Shown here in pieces: positions 1 to 7,873 of a stretch of 64,000 nucleotides of DNA. The stretch covers positions 682,001 through 746,000 of the forward strand of contig NZ_OY762934.1 of NCBI RefSeq assembly GCF_963667045.1, given 5' to 3'. This stretch comes from an uncultured Cohaesibacter sp. (GTDB lineage: Bacteria; Pseudomonadota; Alphaproteobacteria; Rhizobiales; Cohaesibacteraceae). The translations under genes were made by a program, and so were the position numbers. The notes beneath the pieces are model-generated. The model was given only the letters and a program-made list of their open reading frames with translations. It was not told the origin of the DNA and searched no databases. Each line of letters starts with the position of its first letter. The first letter of the stretch is position 1.

Positions 1-459
1 CTGCGGACATATTATTATACCGCTCTGGCCGAAGATCAGGAATATTCTTCCATCAGACCTTTGATCGACTGGCTTGATTATAACGGATACCATGTCGTTA
101 CCAAGCCAACCAAGGAATTCACCGATTCTGCAGGACGTCGGAAGATAAAGGGCAACATGGACATCGAACTGACCATCGATGCGATGGAGCTGGTGGATCA
201 TGTTGATCACTTCGTCATCTTCTCTGGCGATGGCGATTTCCGCAAACTTGTTGAAGCGCTACAGCGTCGCGGGCGCAAGGTAAGCGTGGTTTCCACCATG
301 TCGACTCAACCGCCGATGATTGCCGATGAGTTGCGTCGACAGGCCGACCATTTCATCGATCTGGCCCACATTGCCGACCGTATCGGCCGCGATGCAAACG
401 AACGCCCGCAGCGCGCTCCGGTCCAGAACGACTATGAAGATTCGGAATATGATGACTGA
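1..459 (+). CDS. NYN domain (LabA/DUF88-like) protein, 5' end missing
   Basis: The frame is open from base 1, so the true start lies outside the window; about 152 residues are visible. The protein shows the LabA-type NYN/PIN-like fold: a DIELTIDAM stretch and the conserved acidic motif FSGDGDFRKLVE, followed by a 'G(R)KVSVVS' strand. These acidic residues form the metal site in NYN nucleases. The family is thought to act on RNA, but the substrate of this protein is unknown. The tail after about residue 125 is charged and probably disordered (RDANERPQRAP...YEDSEYDD). A strong terminator follows 26 bases after the stop. Confidence 0.85.
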   Translation: MRTYYYTALAEDQEYSSIRPLIDWLDYNGYHVVTKPTKEFTDSAGRRKIKGNMDIELTIDAMELVDHVDHFVIFSGDGDFRKLVEALQRRGRKVSVVSTMSTQPPMIADELRRQADHFIDLAHIADRIGRDANERPQRAPVQNDYEDSEYDD

Positions 460-485
460 TCGTTTGATCAGTCAGACATAGATAT

Positions 486-518
486 AAAAAAGCCCCGCTT
501 GATGCGGGGCTTTTTTGT
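486..518 (+). terminator. Rho-independent terminator of the NYN gene
   Basis: Perfect 8-bp GC stem AGCCCCGC / GCGGGGCT (491-498 and 504-511) with a 5-base loop, preceded by an A run and followed by TTTTTT. It sits just after the NYN stop and, because of the A run on its left, could also stop the convergent dipeptidase gene. Confidence 0.9.
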
Positions 519-564
519 TGTCTCGGTACTGATCGAACCAGAAGGCCGGCAAGTAGCCAAACGC

Positions 565-1617
565 CTAGATACCGGACCGCTCCAGCATGGCAATCCAGTT
601 CTTGTGGGCGATCTTTGCAATCAGCTCTTCGCCAAAGGCGCGCGCGCGCATCCGCTCGATGAGAGCCGGATTGCCTGCGCAGGAGCCAATGCGCTGTGGA
701 ACGGTGGTGCCGTCGAAATCCGATCCCAGACCAACGCCATCTTCCCCAAGCTTTTCGACCAGATAGGCAAGATGATCGACCATGATGTCGAGATCCATGT
801 CGATCTGCTTCTTGTCACCATCCGGGCGCAGGAAACCGACGGAATAGTTGAGCCCGACCAACCCCTTGGTTTCTGCGATCGCGGCAAGCTGCTTGTCCGT
901 CAGGTTGCGGCGCGACGGGCAGATGGCATGAACATTGGAATGAGTCGCCAACAGCGGCTTTTCGCTTACGGCATGCACATCCCAGAAGCCCTTTTCATTG
1001 ATGTGGGACAGATCAATCAGCATGTTCAGCGCACCGCAGCGCCGAACAAGTTCCTTGCCAAGGTCGGTAAGGCCGGGGCCAGAATCAGGACTGCCAGGAA
1101 AATCGAACGGTACACCATGGCCAAAGATGTTGCTGCGGCTCCAGACCGGACCGATGGACCGCAGACCGGCTGCGTGGAGCACATCAAGGGCGTTGAAGTC
1201 GGCGTCGATTGCCTCGGCCCCTTCGATATGCAACATCAGGGCGATAACATTGTCTGCCATGGCCTGCTTGATGTCAGCGCTCGTGAGGCAGATGCGCACC
1301 CGCCCCTCGGATTTCTGCGCAAGGCGCAGCGCACGGGCCATCATCGCATTGGTCATGTCAAGCGCGTATGGCTGCTCGACTTCATTCACCATGGATTGAA
1401 AGTCGGGTTTGCTGTCCTGCTTCTTCATCGGCGGGACGAAGATGGCAAACAGGCCACCAGCAAAGCCGCCTTCGACGGCTTTCGGATAGTCGATATTGAG
1501 CTTTTCATTGCCCTCGAGGAACGAAATAGGTGTCCCTTCCCTTTCGGACATTTCAAGCCGGAGCAATGTGTCATTGTGGCCGTCAAAGACGGGTACGATA
1601 GCCTTGACCATAGTCAT
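565..1617 (-). CDS. Membrane dipeptidase (peptidase family M19)
   Basis: 350 residues from the ATG at 1617, normal for renal-dipeptidase-type M19 enzymes, which hydrolyse dipeptides (often with a D-residue at the second position) using two zinc ions. Visible metal/active-site motifs: DGHNDTL (His14, Asp16), HIEGAE (bridging Glu), ATHSNVHAIC (His) and GLGSDFDG (Asp). The frame is open upstream to 1743, but that would overlap the neighbouring amidotransferase and adds residues with no family resemblance; a second ATG lies at 1611. No signal peptide is apparent, so it is probably cytoplasmic. It follows the amidotransferase gene on the same strand after about 90 bases and may be co-transcribed with it. 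Confidence 0.88.
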   Translation of the reverse strand: MTMVKAIVPVFDGHNDTLLRLEMSEREGTPISFLEGNEKLNIDYPKAVEGGFAGGLFAIFVPPMKKQDSKPDFQSMVNEVEQPYALDMTNAMMARALRLAQKSEGRVRICLTSADIKQAMADNVIALMLHIEGAEAIDADFNALDVLHAAGLRSIGPVWSRSNIFGHGVPFDFPGSPDSGPGLTDLGKELVRRCGALNMLIDLSHINEKGFWDVHAVSEKPLLATHSNVHAICPSRRNLTDKQLAAIAETKGLVGLNYSVGFLRPDGDKKQIDMDLDIMVDHLAYLVEKLGEDGVGLGSDFDGTTVPQRIGSCAGNPALIERMRARAFGEELIAKIAHKNWIAMLERSGI

Positions 1618-1706
1618 TCTCGTTGTTGTTCTTGTTTGCAATCGGGTGGGGTCTGGCTTCTCATCGAATGACGACCCCGGATATTTCAATTCGTGATAGC
1701 AGCGCC

Positions 1707-2429
1707 TCAGCCACGCGGCTGGCGGAAGAAGCGCACCATCCATTTGGCCACCCTATCAGCATCCACGGCATCATGCACATGAGAGAGTGCCACATCGGCA
1801 TCCTCTTCTGTCATGGACTGCCCGCGCCGCTGCTTCAGGAGCGTCTCGATGAGAGGGGCTGAAAGCTCGGGATGGAGCTGCATGGAGAGACCGGATTGCC
1901 CATAGGCGATCATGCCATTGGGGCAGAAGCTATTGCCAGCGATCAGGCATCCGCTTTCGGGCAGAACTGTGACCTGATCCTGATGGCTTGCCTGCAGAGC
2001 GAACTCGTCGTTTTCCACGTCCATCCATTGCGGGCGCTTGTCGGCATCAACCTTGTAGTGATGCACTGCGGCACCCCACTTGCCAGATGGGGCCTTTTCG
2101 ACAACGCCGCCCATGGCCGTCGCCATGATCTGATGACCAAAGCAGATACCGACGATCGGGCTGTTGGCTGCAATGGCGTCGCGAATAAAGGCTTCAAGGC
2201 GCAGCATCCATGGTAGCTTTTCATAGGCGCTGTGCAGCGAGCCGGTCACGATCCAGCCGTCGCATTCGCCCGTGTTGGCCGGGAATGCATCCTTGAAAAC
2301 GTCATAGCTCTGAAAGGTGAAATCGGGGTCCTGCTTCAGGAGCAGTTCCCGAAACATGTCATCAAATGTACCATAGGCCTTCACGAGGTCTTCCGGCAGG
2401 GGTCCGGCAACCAGAATACCGATTTTCAT
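1707..2429 (-). CDS. Class I glutamine amidotransferase-like protein
   Basis: 240 residues. The nucleophile elbow GICFGHQ (Cys96) and the downstream QLHPE (His, Glu) complete a Cys-His-Glu triad, as in GuaA-type amidotransferase domains standing alone (YfeJ-like / PuuD-like relatives). Such proteins hydrolyse glutamine or gamma-glutamyl compounds; the acceptor here is unknown. The ATG at 2429 has a GGAG 11 bases upstream; a TTG three codons earlier would place the same GGAG too close. It is followed by the M19 dipeptidase, so a role of the pair in catabolising small amidated or dipeptide compounds is possible but is inference. Confidence 0.85.
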   Translation of the reverse strand: MKIGILVAGPLPEDLVKAYGTFDDMFRELLLKQDPDFTFQSYDVFKDAFPANTGECDGWIVTGSLHSAYEKLPWMLRLEAFIRDAIAANSPIVGICFGHQIMATAMGGVVEKAPSGKWGAAVHHYKVDADKRPQWMDVENDEFALQASHQDQVTVLPESGCLIAGNSFCPNGMIAYGQSGLSMQLHPELSAPLIETLLKQRRGQSMTEEDADVALSHVHDAVDADRVAKWMVRFFRQPRG

Positions 2430-2492
2430 TCTACTCAAAGCTCCAGCTCTTCAGGCGTCTTGCGGCAGGGTCTCATGGCGAGAGGCCCCGAG

Positions 2493-2789
2493 TTACCCGC
2501 TGACTTGACGCAAAACCGCAATGGCGACAGTGCCAATCACCACCATCCATATAACGGAAACCCTGAGGCCTGCAATCACTGCGATGGCAAATGCAGCCCA
2601 TTCATTGGGCCCACCCTGCGCAACGGTCGGGGCCACCAGCGTCGTCAACACTGCAGCAGGAACAGCATCGAGCCCGGCTCTCGCACGAGGATGGATTTCC
2701 TTGAACCGGGTCAGGATGACATGTCCGCCAATGCGGGTCAGGTAGGTTACGATGGCGCCGCCGATGATGATCCAGAAGGTTGACGACAT
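2493..2789 (-). CDS. azlD: AzlD family small subunit of amino-acid exporter
   Basis: 98 residues, very hydrophobic, with about three to four membrane segments and the family pattern WIIIGGAIVTYLTRIGG near the N-terminus and VAPTVAQGG in the middle. AzlD works with AzlC to export branched-chain amino acids or their analogues through the inner membrane. The ATG at 2789 shares one base with the azlC stop codon (TGATG), so the two genes are translationally coupled; a GTG one codon earlier is less likely. Confidence 0.88.
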   Translation of the reverse strand: MSSTFWIIIGGAIVTYLTRIGGHVILTRFKEIHPRARAGLDAVPAAVLTTLVAPTVAQGGPNEWAAFAIAVIAGLRVSVIWMVVIGTVAIAVLRQVSG

Positions 2790-3556
2790 CACGCATCCCC
2801 TTCCAGCTTCAGCGGCTCACTGACATCGCCTGCCCCACGCCCCCGGGCTGCGGGCGCGAAGATGGCCGCCACCAGAATACCGGCGGCAGCACCGATGGAC
2901 ACATGCCAGGGCGAGCCGACCGTATAGCTGGCAATCACCGAGGCAACCGCACTGACCGCGACGACCGGATACCAGAAGGGGCGCTTTCTGAAGCCCATCA
3001 GCATGGCCATGAAATAGATCGGCAGGATGAAATCGATGCCCCAAGCATGGGAATTTTCGAGGAAATTGCCGAAGAATGCTCCGAGGAAGGTCATCGCAAC
3101 CCAGCCGACATAGACCACAAAAACGAGGCCCATATACCAGGAGAACTGGATTTCCTCGCCCTGCTCCACCCTGCGCTCCGTTTCGGCATAGGCCGGGTCA
3201 ACAAGGAAGAAGAAGCCGAAGGCCTGTTTCAGGATCGACCATTGCGACAGATGCTGCCCCATCGAGGCAGAATAGAGAATGTGGCGGAAATTGACGGCAA
3301 AAATCGACAGAACGACAATCCAGGCCGGAATATGCTGGCCGAAAAGATTGAGGCCCACGAGCTGGCTCGCTCCAGCAAAAATCGTAGCGCTCATCAGAAC
3401 GGCATCAAATACCGACATGCCGCCATCAACGGCCAGCGCTCCGAATAGCGCTCCGAATGGTCCGGCAGTGATCACGACAGGCACGCCGAGCTTCATTCCC
3501 TGAAGGAAAAGCAAACGGGGTGTCATACTGTCATCGGGTAATCTTTTTCCAGTCAT
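2789..3556 (-). CDS. azlC: AzlC family large subunit of amino-acid exporter
   Basis: 255 residues from the ATG at 3556, with about seven to eight membrane segments. The N-terminal stretch GMKLGVPVVITAGPFGALFGALA and the central MSATIFAGASQLVGLNLF and NFRHILYSASM blocks are typical of AzlC. Together with AzlD it should export branched-chain amino acids. Start choice: the ATG at 3556 has AGAAG about five bases upstream; a TTG at 3583 and an ATG at 3526 are alternatives with poorer ribosome binding sites. First gene of a two-gene operon. Confidence 0.88.
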   Translation of the reverse strand: MTGKRLPDDSMTPRLLFLQGMKLGVPVVITAGPFGALFGALAVDGGMSVFDAVLMSATIFAGASQLVGLNLFGQHIPAWIVVLSIFAVNFRHILYSASMGQHLSQWSILKQAFGFFFLVDPAYAETERRVEQGEEIQFSWYMGLVFVVYVGWVAMTFLGAFFGNFLENSHAWGIDFILPIYFMAMLMGFRKRPFWYPVVAVSAVASVIASYTVGSPWHVSIGAAAGILVAAIFAPAARGRGAGDVSEPLKLEGDA

Positions 3557-3804
3557 ATCGCTTCTATAAGGCAAATGCCGCAATCAGTCCTATCAATAGT
3601 TTTCAAGAAGCCATAACGGGAAATGATAAGTTGCACTGTCTGCCAATAACCCGGATACCACGCAGACAGAAGAGCAACCCCAATAATATCGGCCAAACAT
3701 GGCAAACACGATAGATTTCACCCCAGTTTCGAGAGGACAGACCGCAGAGCCTTCCAGCCTTTCGGCTCGGCGCAGCTATCCCCACAGCCTCGGTTCACTT
3801 GATA

Positions 3805-4215
3805 TCAATGCTCGTGCATACAATGGCCATGGTCGGCCAGGCTTTCGATGACTTTGCATTCTGCGATGCATTCGCCCTGACAATGGGACATCCGCTCCAG
3901 CTCTGATTCCAGCCGCTGCAAACGGGAAATCCGGTCGCGGACATCAAAAAGATGGCGGGTAAGAATATCGTCGGCTCCCTTGCATGGACACTTTTCATCA
4001 TCCTTGAGCGTCAGCAGCGATTTGATATCGTCAAGGGAAAATCCGAGATCGCGGGCGTGTTTTACGAAGGTGAGTCGCTTGAGGTCGTCGTTTTCATAGC
4101 GGCGCTGGTTGCCTTCACTGCGGTCTGCCGCTGCAATCAGGCCGATTTGCTCGTAGTAGCGGATGGTCGGCACCTTGACGCCGCTGGTCTTTGACAATTC
4201 ACCGATCGACAGCAT
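3805..4215 (-). CDS. MerR-family metal-responsive regulator (ZntR/CadR/CueR type)
   Basis: 136 residues. The N-terminal winged helix begins MLSIGELSKTSGVKVPTIRYYE, the standard MerR signature, followed by RRYENDDLKRLTFVKHARDLGFSLDDIKSLL and a long dimerisation helix. Cys76, Cys78, Cys112, Cys116, Cys120 and Cys132 and a His-rich tail (HGHCMHEH) match the metal-sensing layout of ZntR/CadR/PbrR proteins, so a thiophilic or divalent metal (Zn, Cd, Pb, Hg, Co) is the likely signal; I cannot tell which. It is divergent from the CDF-like transporter at 4320, and a MerR-type promoter lies between them. The start at 4215 matches the beginning of the fold exactly. Confidence 0.9.
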   Translation of the reverse strand: MLSIGELSKTSGVKVPTIRYYEQIGLIAAADRSEGNQRRYENDDLKRLTFVKHARDLGFSLDDIKSLLTLKDDEKCPCKGADDILTRHLFDVRDRISRLQRLESELERMSHCQGECIAECKVIESLADHGHCMHEH

Positions 4216-4249
4216 TTTGAATTTTCCTGAAAATGAGAGCGATTTGCTC

Positions 4250-4280
4250 TTGAAGCTATAGTCACTAGAGCTATTATAGT
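4250..4280 (+). promoter_or_regulatory. MerR-type promoter/operator for the CDF-like transporter
   Basis: A -35 like TTGAAG (4250-4255) and a -10 like TATAGT (4275-4280) are separated by 19 bases, the long spacer that MerR activators correct by twisting DNA. The spacer carries the near-perfect dyad AGCTATAGT-C-ACTAGAGCT (4254-4272, eight of nine positions matching), centred in the spacer. The promoter points at the transporter gene and would be bound by the divergent MerR protein. Confidence 0.85.
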
Positions 4281-4319
4281 GATGTTCATCCAATTGTTTC
4301 AAGACTGAAGGCATGAAAG

Positions 4320-5120
4320 ATGAGCGAAACACTCTCCAAACATTCCGACGCATCGTCCTGCAGCTGTAGCGGTGCGGATCATCATTCTCATCCCAAGGAA
4401 AGCGAAAGCTGTTGTGGCGGTCAGTCAAATGGCTCCGACGACCAGCACACACGACACGCCCACAAGGAAGCCGATCCCTGTCATTCGTCAGGTTCGGCTT
4501 GCGGATGCTCGGGCAATCCGGTGTTCGATGGCGTCGACAAACGCTACAAGGCGGTTCTCTGGGCGGTGATCGCCCTTAACGCCAGCATGTTCTTCGTCGA
4601 GATGATTGCCGGTCACCTCGCCGGATCTCAGGCGCTGCAGGCCGACGCGCTTGACTTCCTTGGCGACTCCCTAACCTACGGCATCAGTCTGGCCGTCATC
4701 GGCATGAGCCTGCGCATCCGTTCGACCGCAGCGCTGGTCAAGGGCTTCAGCCTGCTGGGCATGGGCCTGTGGATCTTCGGCTCCACGCTCTATCAGGCGA
4801 TTTTCCTGACTGTGCCACGGGCCGAAGTCATGGGTGTCATCAGCATCATGGCGCTGGCGGCCAATGTCGGCTCGGTGATGCTGCTTTCGCGTTACAAGGA
4901 CGGCGACGCCAATGTCCGCTCTGTCTGGCTCTGTTCGCGCAATGACGCCATCGGCAACGTCGCGGTGATGGCCGCCAGCGTGTGCGTCTATTTCACCACG
5001 TCCGCCATTCCAGATATTGCCGTTGCCCTTGTCATGGCGGGCCTGTTCCTGCGCTCGGCCCAGTTGATCCTGCGGCAATCGAGCATCGAATTTCGCCAGA
5101 GTTATGCAAAACCTGTTTGA
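4320..5120 (+). CDS. CDF-like cation transporter with Cys/His-rich N-terminus
   Basis: 266 residues. Residues 1-66 are rich in Cys, His, Ser and Asp (CSCSGADHHSHP, CCGG, HTRHAH, CGCSG) and look like a cytoplasmic metal-binding tail. A six-helix cation-efflux core follows. Its two metal-site helices read ADALDFLGDSLTYG and SRNDAIGNVAVM, so the histidines of Zn-type CDF sites (HxxxD, HDxxxD) are replaced by Asp or Asn. It also ends soon after the sixth helix and lacks the usual C-terminal cytoplasmic domain. The start has a GAAGG eight bases upstream. Regulation by the divergent MerR protein is indicated by the promoter. Probable function: metal export from the cytoplasm; metal unknown. Confidence 0.85.
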   Translation: MSETLSKHSDASSCSCSGADHHSHPKESESCCGGQSNGSDDQHTRHAHKEADPCHSSGSACGCSGNPVFDGVDKRYKAVLWAVIALNASMFFVEMIAGHLAGSQALQADALDFLGDSLTYGISLAVIGMSLRIRSTAALVKGFSLLGMGLWIFGSTLYQAIFLTVPRAEVMGVISIMALAANVGSVMLLSRYKDGDANVRSVWLCSRNDAIGNVAVMAASVCVYFTTSAIPDIAVALVMAGLFLRSAQLILRQSSIEFRQSYAKPV

Positions 5121-5251
5121 ATCGCGTAAAATCGGACTGTTTTGGAGAAAAAACTGCGCGAAATGATGGATTTATCCTTCATCAGTCTGTAGAAGATCAA
5201 GCTAGTGAAAAAACAAGATAAGCACTTATAATCGCTGGAAGGATTGGATTG

Positions 5252-5821
5252 ATGCGCAAACTTCGGACCATGGCCACATTGCTTGCTCTGACGTTGCTCC
5301 CTTCATATGGTCAGGCAAGCGCACTGTCCGATCAGGTTGAAGCAGCGGAAGCCCTGTTGTCCTCTGGCAAACCGGCAGCCGCGTTCGATCAGCTGGACGG
5401 GATCATCGAGGACTTCTGGACCAAGTCGCCAATGTTTGTGCGCAAGGCTGTTTTTGTCAGTGACGTAACCGGCTATGGAAACTTCACCGAAAAGGACGCC
5501 GTTTTCAAGCCCGACGCAGCCCAGTTGATCTATATCGAGCCGGTCGCCTTCTCCTATGGCAAGGCGGATGACGGCAACAGTGTTGCAAGCTGGAGTGTCG
5601 ACTACTCGCTCGATGGCCCGAACGGCACCACCCTGCTCGACACCAAGAATTTCGTTGATCTGGTCGTTCCGCTCAATCGCCACAATCGAGAAATCTTCCT
5701 CAAGATGACGATCAACCTGCACGGCATGAAGCCGGGGAACTATGTGTCGCACTATGTGCTGAGAGACAAGAATTCCGACAAGACCGCAGCGTTTTCTCTG
5801 CCGTTCAAGATCGAGGAATAG
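5252..5821 (+). CDS. Secreted protein of unknown function
   Basis: 189 residues. A clear Sec signal peptide (MRKLRTMATLLALTLLPSYGQASA) predicts export to the periplasm. The mature part starts with a short helical stretch (ALSDQVEAAEALLSSGKPAAAFDQLDG) and continues as a beta-rich domain with repeated 'YIEPVAFSYGKADDG', 'SLDGPNGTTLLD' and 'PGNYVSHYVLRDKNSDKTAAFSLPFKI' strands. I do not recognise a named family with certainty. The ATG at 5252 is preceded by GGAAGGA about nine bases upstream; the TTG just before it is not needed. Confidence 0.75.
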   Translation: MRKLRTMATLLALTLLPSYGQASALSDQVEAAEALLSSGKPAAAFDQLDGIIEDFWTKSPMFVRKAVFVSDVTGYGNFTEKDAVFKPDAAQLIYIEPVAFSYGKADDGNSVASWSVDYSLDGPNGTTLLDTKNFVDLVVPLNRHNREIFLKMTINLHGMKPGNYVSHYVLRDKNSDKTAAFSLPFKIEE

Positions 5822-5830
5822 CATAACGCA

Positions 5831-5866
5831 AAAAGGCTTTGTGATCTGTCACAAAGCCTTTTTCGT
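5831..5866. terminator. Bidirectional terminator between two convergent genes
   Basis: A perfect 14-bp stem (5831-5844 / 5849-5862, core AAGGCTTTGTGA) with a TCTG loop, an A run on the left and a T run on the right. It lies 10 bases after the secreted-protein gene and 36 bases after the end of the convergent membrane-protein gene, so it can serve both. Confidence 0.92.
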
Positions 5867-5901
5867 ATCTACGGCAACCAAAGCCGCCCGACCGCGGTTT
5901 G

Positions 5902-6285
5902 CTATTGTGCGGCAAGTTGCATGGCGGGCCGAAGGTTTGCTGCCTCCACTTCCTTGGGCAGATTGGCTCGAACGACATCTTGGCTCATCTCGCTCATTTC
6001 CTGATGGATAAGGGTAAACATGATCCTGGAGCCGACCAACACCGAACCAACGGCAAAGCCCAACACCACACAATAAAGACCAGTCTGGAGCATCAGCTGT
6101 CGCAGGTTGATGGCAAGAGCATAGCGTAGAACCAAGCGGGACATGCGGCTGGGCGCATCAAGCAAAAACGCCCGAAACTGTGGTGCGTGCCGGTCCGCCA
6201 GCGCGACCAGAGCATTGTCAAAGGCTCGTTCTGCCTTTTCCAAGAGCTTAAGAATTTCAATTCTCTTGCGGTCTCGCGCAATCAT
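5902..6285 (-). CDS. Small membrane protein of unknown function
   Basis: 127 residues from an ATG at 6285 with a good GGGGAAG site. The first 60 residues are charged and helical (RDRKRIEILKLLEKAERAFDNAL), then one or two hydrophobic segments (LMLQTGLYCVVLGFAVGSVLVG) and a polar amphipathic C-terminal helix. No enzymatic motif is visible. It could be an inner-membrane protein with cytoplasmic termini. Convergent with the secreted-protein gene, so no operon context is available. Confidence 0.65.
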   Translation of the reverse strand: MIARDRKRIEILKLLEKAERAFDNALVALADRHAPQFRAFLLDAPSRMSRLVLRYALAINLRQLMLQTGLYCVVLGFAVGSVLVGSRIMFTLIHQEMSEMSQDVVRANLPKEVEAANLRPAMQLAAQ

Positions 6286-6680
6286 TTTCGCTTCCCCATC
6301 TGCCTTCAAACCTGTTGACCTGCCTTAACCAATCAAGTCATCCCTGACTTTCTGAATGTAAATATTTTCCAATATTTCTCTCTCAAATATAAATATCGCG
6401 TCTCTCACGCGCCCAATTCGCGACATACTTGGAAACAAGGTTGTCAAACCGTAAACGTGATTGCTCATGACTTATCGATTATCTTAAGTATGCTTCATAT
6501 CAAAGGTTGCAGACGCCACTATGGTTAACATGAACTTTATTCCGTCGGTGTGACCGCAGAAAAAAACTTTACCTAGACATCCCGCACTGAAATTGTTCAT
6601 TCCCTGCGGAGAGCAATTGTCTCGCCATTTCGACCGTGTCATGAATGAAAGCCTTACCGCCTGAAGAAAGCGCCGAATTC
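6286..6680. other. Gene-free AT-rich intergenic region
   Basis: About 395 bases, clearly richer in A+T than the flanking genes, with short poly-T and TATTT runs near 6360-6400. It must hold the divergent promoters of the small membrane protein and the acetyltransferase. I see no convincing open frame, tRNA or hairpin terminator in it. Confidence 0.6.
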
Positions 6681-7217
6681 ATGTCCTCACCGAACACTCA
6701 TCCATCAGCCACCCTTTCCATTCGCCCCCTTACTGCCGCAGATGCAGAAACGATGCTGAGGATCTATCAGGAAGGGATCGATACGGGCATGGCGACCTTC
6801 ACGGACGCGGCGCCGACCTGGGAAGCGTGGGACAAGGGTCACCTGCCCGAGTGCCGTATGGTGGCATTGTTGAATGGCGAGATCGCAGGCTGGGTCGCAT
6901 TGTCCGCCTATTCAGGCCGGAGCGTCTACCGGGGCGTCGCAGAACTGAGCATCTACATCGCCAACAACGCCAAGGGAGCAGGTGTCGGCTCGTTTCTGAT
7001 GGAAAGGCTGATCGAGGAATCGGAAGCGAATGGTTTCTGGACGCTACAGGCAGGCATTTTTGCCAATAACCTGGCCAGCATCCATTTGCACGAAAAGTTT
7101 GGCTTCAAGCTGGTCGGCATCCGCGAGCGCATCGCCCAGATCTCCTACGGAGCCAACAAGGGCCAGTGGCGGGACGTTGCCCTTTATGAACGGCGCAGCC
7201 TCAAAGTCGGCGTCTGA
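6681..7217 (+). CDS. GNAT N-acetyltransferase (phosphinothricin-acetyltransferase-like)
   Basis: 178 residues from the ATG at 6681; an ATG at 6645 in the same frame would add 12 residues. Neither start has a strong ribosome binding site. The protein follows the Pat/Bar/YncA layout: IRPLTAADAETMLRIYQEGIDTGMATF at the N-terminus, AELSIYIANNAKGAGVGSFLM containing the acetyl-CoA loop (GAGVG), and FANNLASIHLHEKFGF near the end. The family acetylates amino-group compounds such as phosphinothricin or methionine sulfone; the natural substrate here is unknown. Single gene. Confidence 0.88.
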   Translation: MSSPNTHPSATLSIRPLTAADAETMLRIYQEGIDTGMATFTDAAPTWEAWDKGHLPECRMVALLNGEIAGWVALSAYSGRSVYRGVAELSIYIANNAKGAGVGSFLMERLIEESEANGFWTLQAGIFANNLASIHLHEKFGFKLVGIRERIAQISYGANKGQWRDVALYERRSLKVGV

Positions 7218-7301
7218 TCATTTCTCGAAACGGTACGAATTCTTAGAATCCGGTCAGCAACTGACCGGTGCAGATGCGCGTTACAGGGCACGCCTCGTGC
7301 G

Positions 7302-7592
7302 TCAGTCGTCCTTGGGCAGGCTCATGACAGCTGCCCCCATGGCCACGCTGCAGATGGTAATCAACAGACCAAAGAACAGCAGCGCCATCGGTATCCACGG
7401 CTCTTCACTGTTGAATATCAGGTCCTGAAGACCTGCGGCATTTGTCAGCAGCAGGCCGCAGAAAATCATCACTGTCACGGCGAAACCAATCAGCCAGTTG
7501 ATCGCCAGCAGCCGCATCAGGGGATTGCTGAAAACACCTTTCACCCCCTTTTCCTGTCGACGCGACGGCGGTACCAGATCCGTTATTGGCAT
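7302..7592 (-). CDS. Small two-helix membrane protein
   Basis: 96 residues from an ATG at 7592 that has AAGGA about 11 bases upstream; the frame also contains a TTG at 7661 that would add 23 residues. Two hydrophobic segments are visible (LLAINWLIGFAVTVMIFCGLLL and MALLFFGLLITICSVAMGAAVM), separated by a short polar loop with NSEEPW. The N-terminus is basic and the C-terminus acidic. No known family recognised. Convergent to the acetyltransferase and divergent from the padR gene. Confidence 0.6.
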   Translation of the reverse strand: MPITDLVPPSRRQEKGVKGVFSNPLMRLLAINWLIGFAVTVMIFCGLLLTNAAGLQDLIFNSEEPWIPMALLFFGLLITICSVAMGAAVMSLPKDD

Positions 7593-7782
7593 GGGGTATA
7601 CGTTCCTTGTCTCGAAGGCCTGAAGCCGGGGCGGCTGATCGCTCTGTAGCCATTCATGCAAAGCCTCGCAATTATAATCCGTTTTCCCAAGCTGTAAATC
7701 AAACCATAAGGCAACCGACGTTCAAAAGAAGGAGCCTGCAAGGGGCTTGATGATATGACGGATTGATATATTCACTAGACAC

Positions 7783-7816
7783 ATATATCAAAACGTTATA
7801 TATACTTTAGGTATAT
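7783..7816. promoter_or_regulatory. AT-rich palindromes, probable PadR operator
   Basis: Two dyads lie side by side: ATATAT...ATATAT (7783-7788 and 7798-7803) and the perfect ATATAC-TTTAG-GTATAT (7800-7816). They are 58 to 90 bases in front of the padR start at 7874. PadR proteins bind such AT-rich inverted repeats and usually repress their own gene. The assignment is by position and shape only. Confidence 0.55.
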
Positions 7817-7873
7817 GCCTTGATACTAAAGTTGTGCGTTTCAAGGATCGTATCCAAACCAACGGATTGCCCC

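Noticed and set aside
3603-3785. 60-codon frame on the minus strand between azlC and merR
   Set aside because: No ribosome binding site, no family resemblance, and Cys/Arg-rich composition unlike local genes.
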